Numbered from the stretch's first letter, positions 1 to 10,629 are shown. The stretch: 18,097 bases of DNA from Ruminococcaceae bacterium UBA5905 (GCA_002431285.1 DJEF01000015.1:1-18097), one strand, 5' to 3'. Translations and numbers: made by a program. The notes: a model not told the origin generated them from the sequence alone.

Positions 1-120
1 AACACCTTTTTTCACTTTTTTTCATTTTTCTTGCGAAAATTTCTCGCACTACCGTATCTTGTGGTTTGCTTTTGCCGCGAACACAATTTGCAGACACGCT
101 CCTATACAAAATGCCGACAG

Positions 121-153
121 AAAAGGAGCACCCCTCCCGGAGGTGCTCCTTTT
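121..153 (-). terminator. Hairpin terminator after the membrane protein gene (probably bidirectional)
   Basis: Perfect 12-bp inverted repeat AAAAGGAGCACC (121-132) / GGTGCTCCTTTT (142-153), starting about 6 nt past the stop codon of the leftward membrane protein gene. The stem carries its own A/T run at both ends, so it could stop transcription in either direction. Bases 1-120 to its left hold no gene I can support. Confidence 0.8.
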
Positions 154-158
154 ATTCT

Positions 159-1808
159 TTACGAATTTCCTCGATTCATGCGTTTGAGCGCCCGCGCCTG
201 TCGGCGTTCTTCCCGTTTACATCTCCGGTTTTCCGAAAATGCACGGAGCCGCGCCCAGCGCATTTTCACCTTTTCGATCAAGCGGTCGATACGCTCATCG
301 GTCTTGCGGTCGATGGTGCTGTCCATAAAATCGTTCATCAGCACCGCCAGCGCCATACATATGGCCTTGCTCGCAAAGGTATTCGCCACAAGCCAGTCGA
401 CAACCCCGTCGACCACCGGCTCCAAGCCTCCATTCGTGGCGGAATTCGCAATCAGAAACAGCAAACCGAATACGAAAAAGCCCCCGAAGATCACCAATAT
501 ACTTTTGATCAGACGCACAAACCCGTAGCACACCATGACACAGACCAGCACAATCCAGAGCACCAAAAACAGCAGATAGAGCAATGCCACCACATACCGG
601 AACGGAATAATGATGGAGTCTCCGATCGTATCAAACGTATCCACGAACCAGGTGAACAGGCCGAGGACATCCAGCAAGCCGGATATCCACGGGAGCGAGG
701 CGATGCTGCCGATCGCCAGCATCAGCACGACATTCCCCGGGTACAACACGGCGGATTCGAACTTTTCGTTGAGGGCATTGCGGTTCTCGGTGAGCCGCGA
801 CACCACCTTGCCCAGAAGCAGAAACAGCATACAGGTGAACCCATACTGGACGAAATATGAGAATGAGAAATCTCCGGCCTTCTCATGGAGAGAAAACGCC
901 AGGTTGATTACTTCCATAAAGCTGTTCTCTGCGTCCGCAGTCGCAGAAAAACCGGTGAACAGGCGAACCAGCAGCATGACGGCCGCACCCACGCCAATAG
1001 CAGCCAGCGACCGCAACCACGCGCCGTATTTCCCGTAGAATGCCCTATATACCTTAGAATCCCGGTCGATATGGATCGGCAGCTTCAGCGTGGGGACAAA
1101 ACCGCCGTACCGTTTATTCAGGGGGCGCGTCGCAAGGAATGCCGTCACCGCCAGCACGATAAGCCACTCGGCATCCATATGTATGGCATACGTCTGCCCG
1201 TGCGCATGGGTGCAGGCGTTCAGAACCAAGCAGAACCCCGCCAGCAGCGCGCCGTACACATAGACCTCCGCCGCCATGACGTGACCCAGCACCACATCCA
1301 GATCCTTGCGGATATATCGCAGGATACCGGCGGCCGCCATGGCCGCGCTGATCAGCACCAGCAGCAAAGCCATGCAGGCAGTCGGCCAGTACGCGCCGCC
1401 GATCAGCCCGATCAGCGTATAACCCGAATAAAGTCCCTCATACGGATCAAAGGAGGCCTCCCCCGCTATCCCGACAAATTTCGGAAACAGCAGCAGGAGA
1501 GAGGCAATGCCGATGCCGCTCCACAGGAGCATCCACACGCGGGTGTGTTTCTGCGGCCGCGCCTTCCGTTCCGCCCGGGGGGCCTCGGTCGAAAGCGCCG
1601 GGCGCGCAGACGGCGAGGAGCGTTCCGGCTGTGCAGAGCGCTCTGGTTGCGGGGGCTGCGGAGCGGAGTGTTCCGGTCGCGGCGGCGCGGGACATTCCGA
1701 CTGCTGCGGCGGTGCTGATCGCTCCCAGCGGACTGCCGGCGGCTCTTCCACCGACGGCGTACCCTTTTGATTCAAGAGCTTTTTCAGTTCTTCCTCAACG
1801 TCCGTCAT
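159..1808 (-). CDS. Large polytopic membrane protein with Pro-rich N-terminus, function unknown
   Basis: A 549-residue protein that I do not recognise as a named family. Residues 1 to about 90 are hydrophilic and rich in Pro, Ser, Glu and Arg, with repeated short E-R/H-S-A/S blocks, so probably a disordered cytoplasmic tail. From about residue 92 to 495 there are roughly ten hydrophobic segments long enough to cross the membrane, including one very hydrophobic pair near residues 400-455. The last 50 residues are strongly basic and charged, probably cytoplasmic. The ATG start is supported by GGAGGAG about 7 nt upstream and by a good promoter further up. It is monocistronic, with a hairpin terminator just past the stop. 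No catalytic motif is visible. A transporter or envelope-assembly role is possible, but nothing in the sequence decides it. Confidence 0.85.
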   Translation of the reverse strand: MTDVEEELKKLLNQKGTPSVEEPPAVRWERSAPPQQSECPAPPRPEHSAPQPPQPERSAQPERSSPSARPALSTEAPRAERKARPQKHTRVWMLLWSGIGIASLLLLFPKFVGIAGEASFDPYEGLYSGYTLIGLIGGAYWPTACMALLLVLISAAMAAAGILRYIRKDLDVVLGHVMAAEVYVYGALLAGFCLVLNACTHAHGQTYAIHMDAEWLIVLAVTAFLATRPLNKRYGGFVPTLKLPIHIDRDSKVYRAFYGKYGAWLRSLAAIGVGAAVMLLVRLFTGFSATADAENSFMEVINLAFSLHEKAGDFSFSYFVQYGFTCMLFLLLGKVVSRLTENRNALNEKFESAVLYPGNVVLMLAIGSIASLPWISGLLDVLGLFTWFVDTFDTIGDSIIIPFRYVVALLYLLFLVLWIVLVCVMVCYGFVRLIKSILVIFGGFFVFGLLFLIANSATNGGLEPVVDGVVDWLVANTFASKAICMALAVLMNDFMDSTIDRKTDERIDRLIEKVKMRWARLRAFSENRRCKREERRQARALKRMNRGNS

Positions 1809-1882
1809 TCGTTTACTCCTCCGTCAACGGCCGGGCCGAGAGCCTGTTGCCGTTTCTTTTCTATTACCACACAACTTTTCCC

Positions 1883-1911
1883 ATCATAGCACGATTCGAC
1901 TGTTTTCGCAA
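1883..1911 (-). promoter_or_regulatory. Promoter of the membrane protein gene
   Basis: On the minus strand, TTGCGA (1906-1911), a 17-nt spacer, then TATGAT (1883-1888). The predicted start site lies about 70 nt upstream of the ATG at 1808. Spacing is ideal and the -10 is one mismatch from consensus. Confidence 0.7.
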
Positions 1912-1946
1912 GCACGATTTTTCGCGTCCGCTATGGCGCAAAACAG

Positions 1947-1978
1947 CGCAAAGCCGCCGGTCACCCGGCGGCTTTGCG
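1947..1978 (-). terminator. Terminator of the oxidoreductase/epimerase operon
   Basis: Perfect 14-bp stem CGCAAAGCCGCCGG / CCGGCGGCTTTGCG with a 4-nt loop, about 20 nt past the oxidoreductase stop. On the minus strand the stem is followed by CTGTTTTG, so the T-run is short, but the stem is very stable. Confidence 0.8.
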
Positions 1979-1999
1979 TGAACGTCATGAAATTTTCGG

Positions 2000-3175
2000 T
2001 CAGATCTCGGGGATCTCGATCGCGATCTCCTTGCCGGCGTTGGCCGACCGGGCGATGCCGTCCAGAATCGCCTGATTATACAGGATCTGGCTGGTGGGCA
2101 CCGGCGCCGCGGTGTGGTTCTTGCTGGCATCCAGGAAGGTGCGAATCTTCATATCGAACAGGCTCTCCGTCTGGGGGATGATCGGAATCTCCGTCTCCAC
2201 CTGGCTGCCCGCCACCTCATGATAAATCTTCATGGGGCCGCCCACCGTGCCGTTCCAGCATTCGGTGGAGGGAATCCGCAGGCCGCCCTTGGTGCCGAGG
2301 ATCAGCGTGTCGCCGGCGGTGTCCATATTCATCGCCCAGGAGATGCGGAAGTCCAGAATGATGCCGCCCTCCAGACGGACGAACGCCGCAGCGAAATCGT
2401 CCACGCCGAACAGAGACGCATACTCGTGGTGCTTGCCGTAGCCCACATAGTTGGGGTCCTTGCCGAAGAAATCGGACTTGTAGCCGGACACGGTCAGCGG
2501 CTTCGGATAGCCGATGGCGTTGAGCACCATATCCAGCGAGTAGCAGCCGATATCCGCCAGAGCACCCAAGCCCGCCGTCTTATCCTCGATGAAAGAGGTG
2601 CCGAAGGGGGTGGGGATGCCGCGACGGCGGCCGCCGCCGGTCTGGATATAATAGATGTCGCCCAGCTCGCCGGACTCCACGATCTCCTTGATCTTCTTCA
2701 TGTTGGCATCCATACGGGGCTGGAAGCCGATGGACAGCACGCGACCGGTGCGCTTCTCCACCCGCATCAGTTCAACAGCCTCATCCAGCGTCACGCTCAG
2801 GGGCTTCTCCAGCAGCACGTCCACGCCGGCCTCCATGGCGGCAATAGCGCAGTTCACGTGCTGACGGTTGTAGGTGCAGACGCTGACGGCATCCAGCCGC
2901 AGGCTCTTATCCGCCAGGAATTCGGCATGATCCTTATATTCGGTCTTGACATTCTCAAACCCGAACTTTTTGAAAAACGCCGCCGCCTTGCCGGGGATCA
3001 GATCGCAGCCGCCGACGATCTCCACGTCGGGCTGGTTCATGTAGCTGCGCATATGCGCCTCGGCGATCCAGCCGGTACCGATGATGCCCACCCGCATCTT
3101 TTTGGTGGTGTCTACCGTGGCGACCTCCTGGTTGCTCTTGAACGCATCCAGATCGCCCATCTTTTTCTCTGCCAT
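2000..3175 (-). CDS. Gfo/Idh/MocA family NAD(P)-dependent oxidoreductase
   Basis: A 391-residue protein of the glucose-fructose oxidoreductase / inositol dehydrogenase / MocA family, which oxidises or reduces sugars or polyols with NAD(P) in the cytoplasm. The Rossmann nucleotide-binding motif is at residues 29-41 (VGIIGTGWIAEAH). The family EKP motif, with the catalytic lysine, is at residues 123-125. Further on, a GxxADIGCY motif carries Asp and Tyr where many members have Asp and His. The C-terminal half fits the family's beta-sheet dimerisation domain. The chosen ATG has GGAGG 8 nt upstream. This gives a 26-residue polar extension before M27, where most members begin, and M27 has no ribosome site. 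It lies downstream of a sugar isomerase/epimerase gene in one operon (80-nt gap), a pairing common in polyol or sugar-derivative catabolism. The substrate cannot be read from sequence. Confidence 0.93.
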   Translation of the reverse strand: MAEKKMGDLDAFKSNQEVATVDTTKKMRVGIIGTGWIAEAHMRSYMNQPDVEIVGGCDLIPGKAAAFFKKFGFENVKTEYKDHAEFLADKSLRLDAVSVCTYNRQHVNCAIAAMEAGVDVLLEKPLSVTLDEAVELMRVEKRTGRVLSIGFQPRMDANMKKIKEIVESGELGDIYYIQTGGGRRRGIPTPFGTSFIEDKTAGLGALADIGCYSLDMVLNAIGYPKPLTVSGYKSDFFGKDPNYVGYGKHHEYASLFGVDDFAAAFVRLEGGIILDFRISWAMNMDTAGDTLILGTKGGLRIPSTECWNGTVGGPMKIYHEVAGSQVETEIPIIPQTESLFDMKIRTFLDASKNHTAAPVPTSQILYNQAILDGIARSANAGKEIAIEIPEI

Positions 3176-3255
3176 GTGTCAAACCTCCGTCTGTTACCAT
3201 AATATGTAGTCTCACTTACTATGCACCGGCACGTTGCCGGAAAAGGGTATCACCA

Positions 3256-4092
3256 TTACAGACCCAGGGTCTTGAGATACTCCCGGGACAGGGCGGCGCA
3301 CTCCATGGGGGTCTTGCCCATGGACGGCTCATCCTGCTCCACGACCACCCACTGGGCGCCGGAAGCGGTAGCCGCCTCCAGGATCTCCGGCACCTTCTGT
3401 ACGCCGTAGCCCACGGGACGCAGCTCAAACTCCGCCTTGGTCTCATCGGACTGAGCACCGTCGTCCACGCCGATGAGGGCGTACATCTTATCGGATTTGT
3501 GTCCGGTAAAGTCCTTCAGATGCACCACCGGGGTGCGGCCGTCATACCGGCGCAGGAACGCGGCCGGGTCCTCGCCGCCCACATTGACCCAGCACAGATC
3601 CAGCTGGGTCTCCAGCAGAGAGGCAGGCACATCGTGATACAGATTCACCAGCCGATACTCGCCGTTGTCCATCTTCTCGAACTCGAAATCGTGGTTGTGA
3701 TACAGCAGGGTCATGCCGTGCTTTTTCGCGGCCTCGCCCAGCATCTTCACATGGGCAATGAACTCCTCGTAGCTCTCGTTTTGATAGCTGCCGTCGCCGA
3801 AGCTCCAGTTATACCACGGGATGGCGATGAATTTGCAGCCGATGGCGGCATAGGTGGCCATGGTCCTGTCCGTGTCCTCCACCATGTCGTTATACGGCAC
3901 GTGGGCAGAGATGGGAGTCAGGCCGTACTTCTCGCACAGGCCCCGCATCTCGTCGGCGGAACGGCCGAACAAACCGGCGAATTCCACTCCCTGATACCCC
4001 ATGGCGGCGACCGCTTTCAGCGTCCCCTCCAGGTCGGCGGCCATGGCATCGCGCACCGAATAGAGCTGCAACGCAATCGGAAATTGTTTCAT
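3256..4092 (-). CDS. Sugar phosphate isomerase/epimerase (TIM barrel, AP-endonuclease-2-like fold)
   Basis: A 278-residue protein of the xylose-isomerase-like TIM-barrel superfamily (IolE/IolI-like, metal-dependent sugar isomerases and epimerases). Recognisable elements are the N-terminal IALQLYSVRD, GYQGVEFAG with a metal-site glutamate, HNHDFEFEK, DLCWVNVGGEDPA, HLKDF, and the C-terminal VVVEQDEP with the last conserved glutamate. The start is taken at the ATG at 4092, preceded by AAAGGATGA about 8 nt upstream. A longer in-frame start at 4158 would lie upstream of the predicted transcription start and is rejected. First gene of a two-gene operon with the Gfo/Idh/MocA oxidoreductase. The two would act in sequence on one sugar or inositol-like substrate, which is not identifiable here. 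Confidence 0.92.
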   Translation of the reverse strand: MKQFPIALQLYSVRDAMAADLEGTLKAVAAMGYQGVEFAGLFGRSADEMRGLCEKYGLTPISAHVPYNDMVEDTDRTMATYAAIGCKFIAIPWYNWSFGDGSYQNESYEEFIAHVKMLGEAAKKHGMTLLYHNHDFEFEKMDNGEYRLVNLYHDVPASLLETQLDLCWVNVGGEDPAAFLRRYDGRTPVVHLKDFTGHKSDKMYALIGVDDGAQSDETKAEFELRPVGYGVQKVPEILEAATASGAQWVVVEQDEPSMGKTPMECAALSREYLKTLGL

Positions 4093-4162
4093 TATGCAGA
4101 TCATCCTTTCCAAAGCCTTATCGGACGGCAGACCGCAGTATCCGTCCGTCCCGTCCATCTAA

Positions 4163-4191
4163 AGTATAGCCGAGCCGCCCCGGAATGTAAA
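4163..4191 (-). promoter_or_regulatory. Promoter of the epimerase/oxidoreductase operon
   Basis: On the minus strand, TTTACA (4186-4191), a 17-nt spacer, then TATACT (4163-4168). This predicts a start near 4156 and a leader of about 64 nt before the ATG at 4092. No obvious operator palindrome is seen. Confidence 0.78.
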
Positions 4192-4452
4192 GAGGGAAAA
4201 CCGGAAAAACCGCACGAAATCAGCGGATTTTTTCGATTTTTTGAAGATGCAAAGTGAAATAGTTGAATCGTCGGTGTAAGATTTTTGATTCTCCGGCAGC
4301 GGAGACCCCGCCCCGGAATACGGGGCGGAAATCCCGACGCACGGCCAATAAAAACCGGGGGCGGCGAACGCCATGGCCGCCCCCGCGATGCGGCCGCTCT
4401 CCCCCGGCGGCCGACGACGACGCCAGCGGAACGCCCGGCGGATTTTTTGCCC
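4192..4452. other. Divergent intergenic region with two GC-rich hairpins
   Basis: Part of the ~590-bp gap between the leftward sugar operon and the rightward primosomal operon. No ORF with a plausible ribosome site is seen. It holds an 8-bp stem (CCGCCCCG 4308-4315 / CGGGGCGG 4321-4328, loop GAATA) and a 9-bp stem (GGGGGCGGC 4357-4365 / GCCGCCCCC 4376-4384). Neither has a T-run, so neither is a typical terminator. Confidence 0.5.
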
Positions 4453-4481
4453 TTGCGCATACGGGAAAAGTATGGTACACT
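4453..4481 (+). promoter_or_regulatory. Probable promoter of the dnaD-dnaC operon
   Basis: TTGCGC (4453-4458), a 17-nt spacer, then TACACT (4476-4481) with an upstream TG that makes an extended -10. It predicts a leader of about 195 nt before the TTG start at 4683. No riboswitch-like fold was recognised in that leader. Confidence 0.6.
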
Positions 4482-4682
4482 GATAGGCATAGCCATCGGG
4501 GCAGGATCGCCCCTTCGGCTGGACCGCGCATGGCGGTTTCGCTGCCCTCGACGCAGAGCGGCCGCATCGCGCGGGACGAACGGAAATAAACGGAGGCATA
4601 CACCGGTGCAGCGGGCGGGCATCCACCCGTATGCATTCGACCGAGCCGTAAGCACATCACTTGGGAGAGGAGAGCGGCGTCA

Positions 4683-5648
4683 TTGGCGGAATATTATTGG
4701 GCCCCGGCAGGCATGACCTGTCCGGTGGTGCTGCCGGAGACGGTGGCGGACCGGCTGCTGACGCTGGCCACCCCGGAGCAGCTGCGGGTGCTCCTGTGGC
4801 TGGCGCACCACGGGCTGGCGCTGGATGCCGCCGCCTGCGGGGCGGCGGTGGGGCTGTCCCCGGAGGAATGTGCCGGCTGCGTCCGTTTCTGGGTGGAGCA
4901 GGGGGTGCTGACCGCCCCCACGGCCAGTCCTGTTCCCGCCGCCGCATCGGCGACGGTCACTGCGGCTCCTCTGGCCCGCCCGGCGGCGGTGAAACCGCAG
5001 CTGCGGGAGGTGCTCAGCTATCAGCAGCAGCACCCGGAATTCTCCACGCTGGTGGAGGAGGTCTCCGCCCGGCTGGGCAAGCCCATCGGCCACAGCGACA
5101 CCGCCACGCTGCTGTATCTGCGGGATACGGTGGGGCTGCCCTATGAGGTGATCCTCATGGAGGTGGGATATGCGGTATCCATCGGCAAGCCCCATATGCG
5201 CTACATCGAGAAAATGGCGCTGGACTGGGCCGACCGGGAGCTGACCACGCTGGACGCGGTAGATGCCCATATTCAATACGAGGAAGCCTGCCAGAAAGCG
5301 GGCAGGCAGGTAGAGACATGGCTGGAGCTGACCCGGCCCCTCACCGCTCCCCAGCGGCAGACGGCCTATAAGTGGCTGGAAGAATGGCACACGAGCGAGG
5401 AGATGCTGCGTCTGGCCGACGGCATCACCCGGGATAAGACCGGCAAGTTTTCCCCCGCCTACACCGACCGGATTCTGGAGCGGTGGCGGGCGGAGGGCAT
5501 CGACACCCCCGAAAAGGCCCAGGCGCTCCCCAGGCGGCGCTCCGGCGCCGCCGCCACCAATCCGGAGGAAAGCAGTCTCGATTTGGAGGGCTTTGAGGAA
5601 GAGCTGATGCAGTATACCCCGGTATTTCAGGTAAAGAAACGACCGTAA
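4683..5648 (+). CDS. DnaD domain protein with two DnaB_2 modules (primosome component)
   Basis: A 321-residue protein of the DnaD/DnaB replication-initiation family, which in Firmicutes remodels DNA and helps load the replicative helicase. The N-terminal ~90 residues fit a winged-helix-like oligomerisation domain. An Ala/Pro-rich linker follows at about 95-125. Two DnaD C-terminal (DnaB_2) modules follow, each with the Y-x3-I/M-x3-W signature: YIEKMALDW from Y174 and YTDRILERW from Y260. The start is a TTG at 4683 with AGAGGAGAG about 10 nt upstream. The next in-frame ATG, 10 codons on, has no ribosome site. The helicase-loader gene begins 13 nt after the stop, so the two are almost certainly co-transcribed. 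The C-terminal tail is short and acidic, then basic. Confidence 0.9.
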   Translation: MAEYYWAPAGMTCPVVLPETVADRLLTLATPEQLRVLLWLAHHGLALDAAACGAAVGLSPEECAGCVRFWVEQGVLTAPTASPVPAAASATVTAAPLARPAAVKPQLREVLSYQQQHPEFSTLVEEVSARLGKPIGHSDTATLLYLRDTVGLPYEVILMEVGYAVSIGKPHMRYIEKMALDWADRELTTLDAVDAHIQYEEACQKAGRQVETWLELTRPLTAPQRQTAYKWLEEWHTSEEMLRLADGITRDKTGKFSPAYTDRILERWRAEGIDTPEKAQALPRRRSGAAATNPEESSLDLEGFEEELMQYTPVFQVKKRP

Positions 5649-5661
5649 AGGAGGACCGCCC

Positions 5662-6645
5662 ATGGCCTATGATGAATCCGTGGTAAACGCTGCCCGGCAG
5701 CGGCTGGAACAGCGCCTCTCCGCTGCCCTGCAACAGGCGGACGCGCTGCGCACCGATGCCTGCGCCCGGTTCCCCCGGCTGGCGGAGATCGAAAAGGAAC
5801 TGTCCGCCACCCTGCCGGAGCTGACCCGCATCATTCTGGACGGCGGCGATCCCGCGGAGCTGGAGGCGCTGCAGCAGCGCAATCTGGCTCTGCAATCCGA
5901 AATGGCAGACATTCTCCACGCCGCCGGATACACGGCGGACAATTTTGAGCCCCGCTACACCTGCCCGGCCTGCCGGGACACCGGCTATCGGGACGGTCGG
6001 CTGTGCGACTGCTACCGACAGCTGCTCCGGGAGGAGGCCTGCCGCCGTCTGTCCTCCCTGTCCGCCATGAAGCTGACGGACTTCGATACGATGGACCCGG
6101 AGCTGTATGACCCGCTCCCCGACCCGAAGCTGGGCACATCCCCCCGCCAGCGAATGCTGGATGTGATCGCCTATTGCCGCAGCTATGCGGAGAATTTCTC
6201 TGCCGAGGCCCCCAATCTGCTGCTGCAAGGCCCCACCGGCACCGGCAAGACCCATCTGTCTCTGGCCATCGCCAAGCGGGTGACGGAGCAGGGCTGCACC
6301 GTCACCTACGGCTCCATCCAGCCCCTGCTGCGGCGGATGGAGAGCGAGCATTTCGGCCGCTCGGAGGGGGATACGGAGGGACAGCTCGTCGATTGCGATC
6401 TGCTGATCCTGGACGATCTGGGCATGGAATTCGACAGCCCCTTCTACCGGGCGTGCATCTATAACCTGCTCAACGCCCGTCTGCTGGAGGTGCGCCCCAC
6501 CATCATCAGCACCAATCTGTCGCTGGCCGGTATCCGGGAGCGGTACGGCGACCAGATCGCCAGCCGCATCACCGGCAGCTTTGAGGTGCTGCTGTGCGTG
6601 GGCAAGGATATCCGGCAGCAGCTGCGCCGCCGGGCCATGCGCTGA
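5662..6645 (+). CDS. DnaC/DnaI-like AAA+ helicase loader ATPase
   Basis: A 327-residue primosomal ATP-binding protein of the DnaC/DnaI family, which loads the replicative helicase onto DNA with DnaD-type proteins. The N-terminal ~95 residues are helical. A zinc-binding cluster follows (CPAC at C101/C104, CDC at C115/C117), as in DnaI. The AAA+ domain has Walker A GPTGTGKT at 190-197, Walker B LLILDDLG at 247-254, a sensor-1-like STN segment (IISTNLS) and the C-terminal SRI...R arginine region. Length matches the family. The ATG has AAAGGAGG about 8 nt upstream, overlapping the end of the DnaD gene. Nothing is degenerate, so it should be active. Confidence 0.93.
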   Translation: MAYDESVVNAARQRLEQRLSAALQQADALRTDACARFPRLAEIEKELSATLPELTRIILDGGDPAELEALQQRNLALQSEMADILHAAGYTADNFEPRYTCPACRDTGYRDGRLCDCYRQLLREEACRRLSSLSAMKLTDFDTMDPELYDPLPDPKLGTSPRQRMLDVIAYCRSYAENFSAEAPNLLLQGPTGTGKTHLSLAIAKRVTEQGCTVTYGSIQPLLRRMESEHFGRSEGDTEGQLVDCDLLILDDLGMEFDSPFYRACIYNLLNARLLEVRPTIISTNLSLAGIRERYGDQIASRITGSFEVLLCVGKDIRQQLRRRAMR

Positions 6646-6728
6646 ATGCGGTCTCCGGGCGCCGGTGCGCCCGTTCACTATACCCACAGGCGAGAGGATC
6701 GCCTGTCCGAATCAGGAGGTTTTCAAGT

Positions 6729-8387
6729 ATGGAGTCATTATGTCTGGGCTGCATGAATCCGCTGCCGGAGGGCAGCGACCGGTGCAGCATCTGCGGCTTC
6801 ACCGCAGAGGATCGCAATCCTGCCGAGGCGCTGCCGCTGGCCGCCCGCTTGCAGGAGAACTATACCGTGGGGCGGCTGCTGCGCGCCGGCAGCGACAGCA
6901 TCACCTATCTGGGCTACAACCGACTGCTCAAAGAGCCGTGCCTGATCCGGGAATATTTCCCGGCGGGGCTGTCCCAGCGGGCGGCGGACGGCACCGTGAG
7001 TGCCGCGCCGGGCAGCGAGCGGGTATTCGCCGAATACCGGCAGGCGTTCCACAGCAGCGTGCGCGGTCTGGCGCGGGTCAAGGATCTGCCGACGGTCATC
7101 CCCATCTATGACATCTTCGAGGAGAACGGCACGGTCTATGCCGTGTCCGACTATGTGGAGGGGATCACCCTGGCCCGCAAGGTGAAGCAGGCGGGCGGAC
7201 GGCTGACCTGGCAGGAGGCGAAGCCCCTGTTCATGTCCCTGTCCAACGGACTGGAGCTGTTGCATCAGGCCCATGTCTATCATCTGGCCATCTGCCCGGA
7301 GAATATTCTCGTCAGCGCCGACGGCAAGGTGTATTTCCGCAATTTCGGCCTGACGGAAGCGCGGTTCACCGGCGGCGATCTGAAGCCGGAGCTGGCCGCC
7401 GGCTATGCGGCGCCGGAGCAGTACCGCCCCATGGAGGTAGTGACCGATGCCACCGACGTATACGGTCTGGCGGCCACGCTGTTTTCCACCGTCACCGGCA
7501 ACGTTCCCCCGGCGGGCAATAAGCGGGTGAAGAATTCCGACGACCTGTTCATGTCGGCGGAGGTGGCGGAGGAGCTGTCCCAGCCGGTATGCGGCACGCT
7601 GTTCAATGCGCTGCTGGTCTCTCCCGAGCAGCGCACGGCCACGGTGGAGGATTTCCGGGAGCAGCTGGGACTGGAGCCGAATGTATCCGCTCTGCGCAAC
7701 GAGGCGCGGCAGGAGCGGGAAAAGGAGCAGGAGGATCGGCAGCCGCCGAAATCCGGAGTGCCCGCCTGGCTGATCGTACTCATCACCGCGCTGGCGCTGA
7801 TCCTGCTGGTGGGCGGCGGCTTGCTACTGCTGCGCCACAACCGCCAGCCGGCCGCCGAGCCGTCGGACGACACCTCAGTCACGCTGCCGCCCATCACCAC
7901 CACCTCCCAGACGAAAAAGCCTGAAAAGCAGTATTCTGTGCCGAGCTTCGTCGGAAAAAAGTATTACGAGATCAGCGAGGATAAGCTGGACGGCGGCATG
8001 AAGATCCAGATCAAATATCTGGAATACAGCAAGAAGGAATCCGGCACGGTGCTGTCGCAGGAGCCGGAGGCCGGCAGCGGCGTGGGCAAGGACACCACCG
8101 TGTATCTGGTCGTGAGCTGCGGCGCCGACGAGCTGGCGGTGCCGGACGTGTCCGGCTGGAAAGAGGAGCACGCCAAACTGTATCTGGAAGCGCTGGGCTT
8201 CCGGGTGGACGTGTCCTATCTCCAATCCTCCACGGTGGATAAGGGTCTGGTGGAGGACACCGACCCGGTGGCCGGCACCAAGAAGAAGCGGGGCGACGTC
8301 ATCACCCTGCGGGTCAGCAACGTCCGGCAGACAAGCGACGACGACGCATACTCCCCCTCCTCCCGGGACAACTCCTCTCGGGATTGA
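6729..8387 (+). CDS. Zinc-ribbon / kinase-fold / TM / 2xPASTA protein with degenerate active site (pseudokinase)
   Basis: A 552-residue relative of Clostridia Ser/Thr kinases that start with a CxxCM zinc ribbon. Order: zinc ribbon (C5, C8, C19, C22); kinase fold about 45-315; charged linker about 320-342; one TM segment about 346-370; two extracellular PASTA domains about 402-465 and 469-532; Ser/Asp-rich tail. PASTA domains of related kinases bind cell-wall fragments. Every catalytic motif is altered: the Gly-rich loop reads RAGSDSITY, the VAIK lysine is R74 (CLIREYFP), HRD is HLA (185-187) and DFG is NFG (205-207). EYFP and AAPEQY are kept. A phosphotransfer-dead signalling scaffold is therefore likely (inference). 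The start is the ATG at 6729, with AGGAGG 9 nt upstream; a longer frame from 6594 overlaps dnaC and is rejected. It lies 83 nt after the helicase-loader gene, probably co-transcribed. Confidence 0.9.
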   Translation: MESLCLGCMNPLPEGSDRCSICGFTAEDRNPAEALPLAARLQENYTVGRLLRAGSDSITYLGYNRLLKEPCLIREYFPAGLSQRAADGTVSAAPGSERVFAEYRQAFHSSVRGLARVKDLPTVIPIYDIFEENGTVYAVSDYVEGITLARKVKQAGGRLTWQEAKPLFMSLSNGLELLHQAHVYHLAICPENILVSADGKVYFRNFGLTEARFTGGDLKPELAAGYAAPEQYRPMEVVTDATDVYGLAATLFSTVTGNVPPAGNKRVKNSDDLFMSAEVAEELSQPVCGTLFNALLVSPEQRTATVEDFREQLGLEPNVSALRNEARQEREKEQEDRQPPKSGVPAWLIVLITALALILLVGGGLLLLRHNRQPAAEPSDDTSVTLPPITTTSQTKKPEKQYSVPSFVGKKYYEISEDKLDGGMKIQIKYLEYSKKESGTVLSQEPEAGSGVGKDTTVYLVVSCGADELAVPDVSGWKEEHAKLYLEALGFRVDVSYLQSSTVDKGLVEDTDPVAGTKKKRGDVITLRVSNVRQTSDDDAYSPSSRDNSSRD

Positions 8388-8415
8388 CCCGGCGGGCGAA
8401 CCGCCCAAAGCAGAA

Positions 8416-8454
8416 AACGCTGCCCCGTTTGCCGATGGCAAACGGGGCAGCGTT
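8416..8454. terminator. Bidirectional terminator between the convergent pseudokinase and glnN genes
   Basis: Perfect 18-bp inverted repeat (8416-8433 / 8437-8454) with the 3-nt loop GAT, midway between the two convergent stop codons. The rightward exit reads GTTCGTTTC and the leftward exit reads GTTTTCTGC, so T-runs are modest, but the stem is exceptionally stable. Confidence 0.85.
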
Positions 8455-8475
8455 CGTTTCTCGCCGGAAAATGCG

Positions 8476-10572
<2,097 letters not shown>

Positions 10573-10629
10573 AGGCGTCTGTTCTCCTCTCCTGAGTGGG
10601 CAGGGCCGTCCCCCGCACCGATGCTCTTT

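Noticed and set aside
3226..3240. 6-bp hairpin between the epimerase and oxidoreductase genes
   Set aside because: It is too short and lacks a T-run, so it is not a terminator; the two genes are read as one operon.
4093..4158. Upstream start for the isomerase/epimerase (ATG at 4158)
   Set aside because: It lies between the -10 box and the predicted start site, and the extra residues do not match the family; the ATG at 4092 has the ribosome site.
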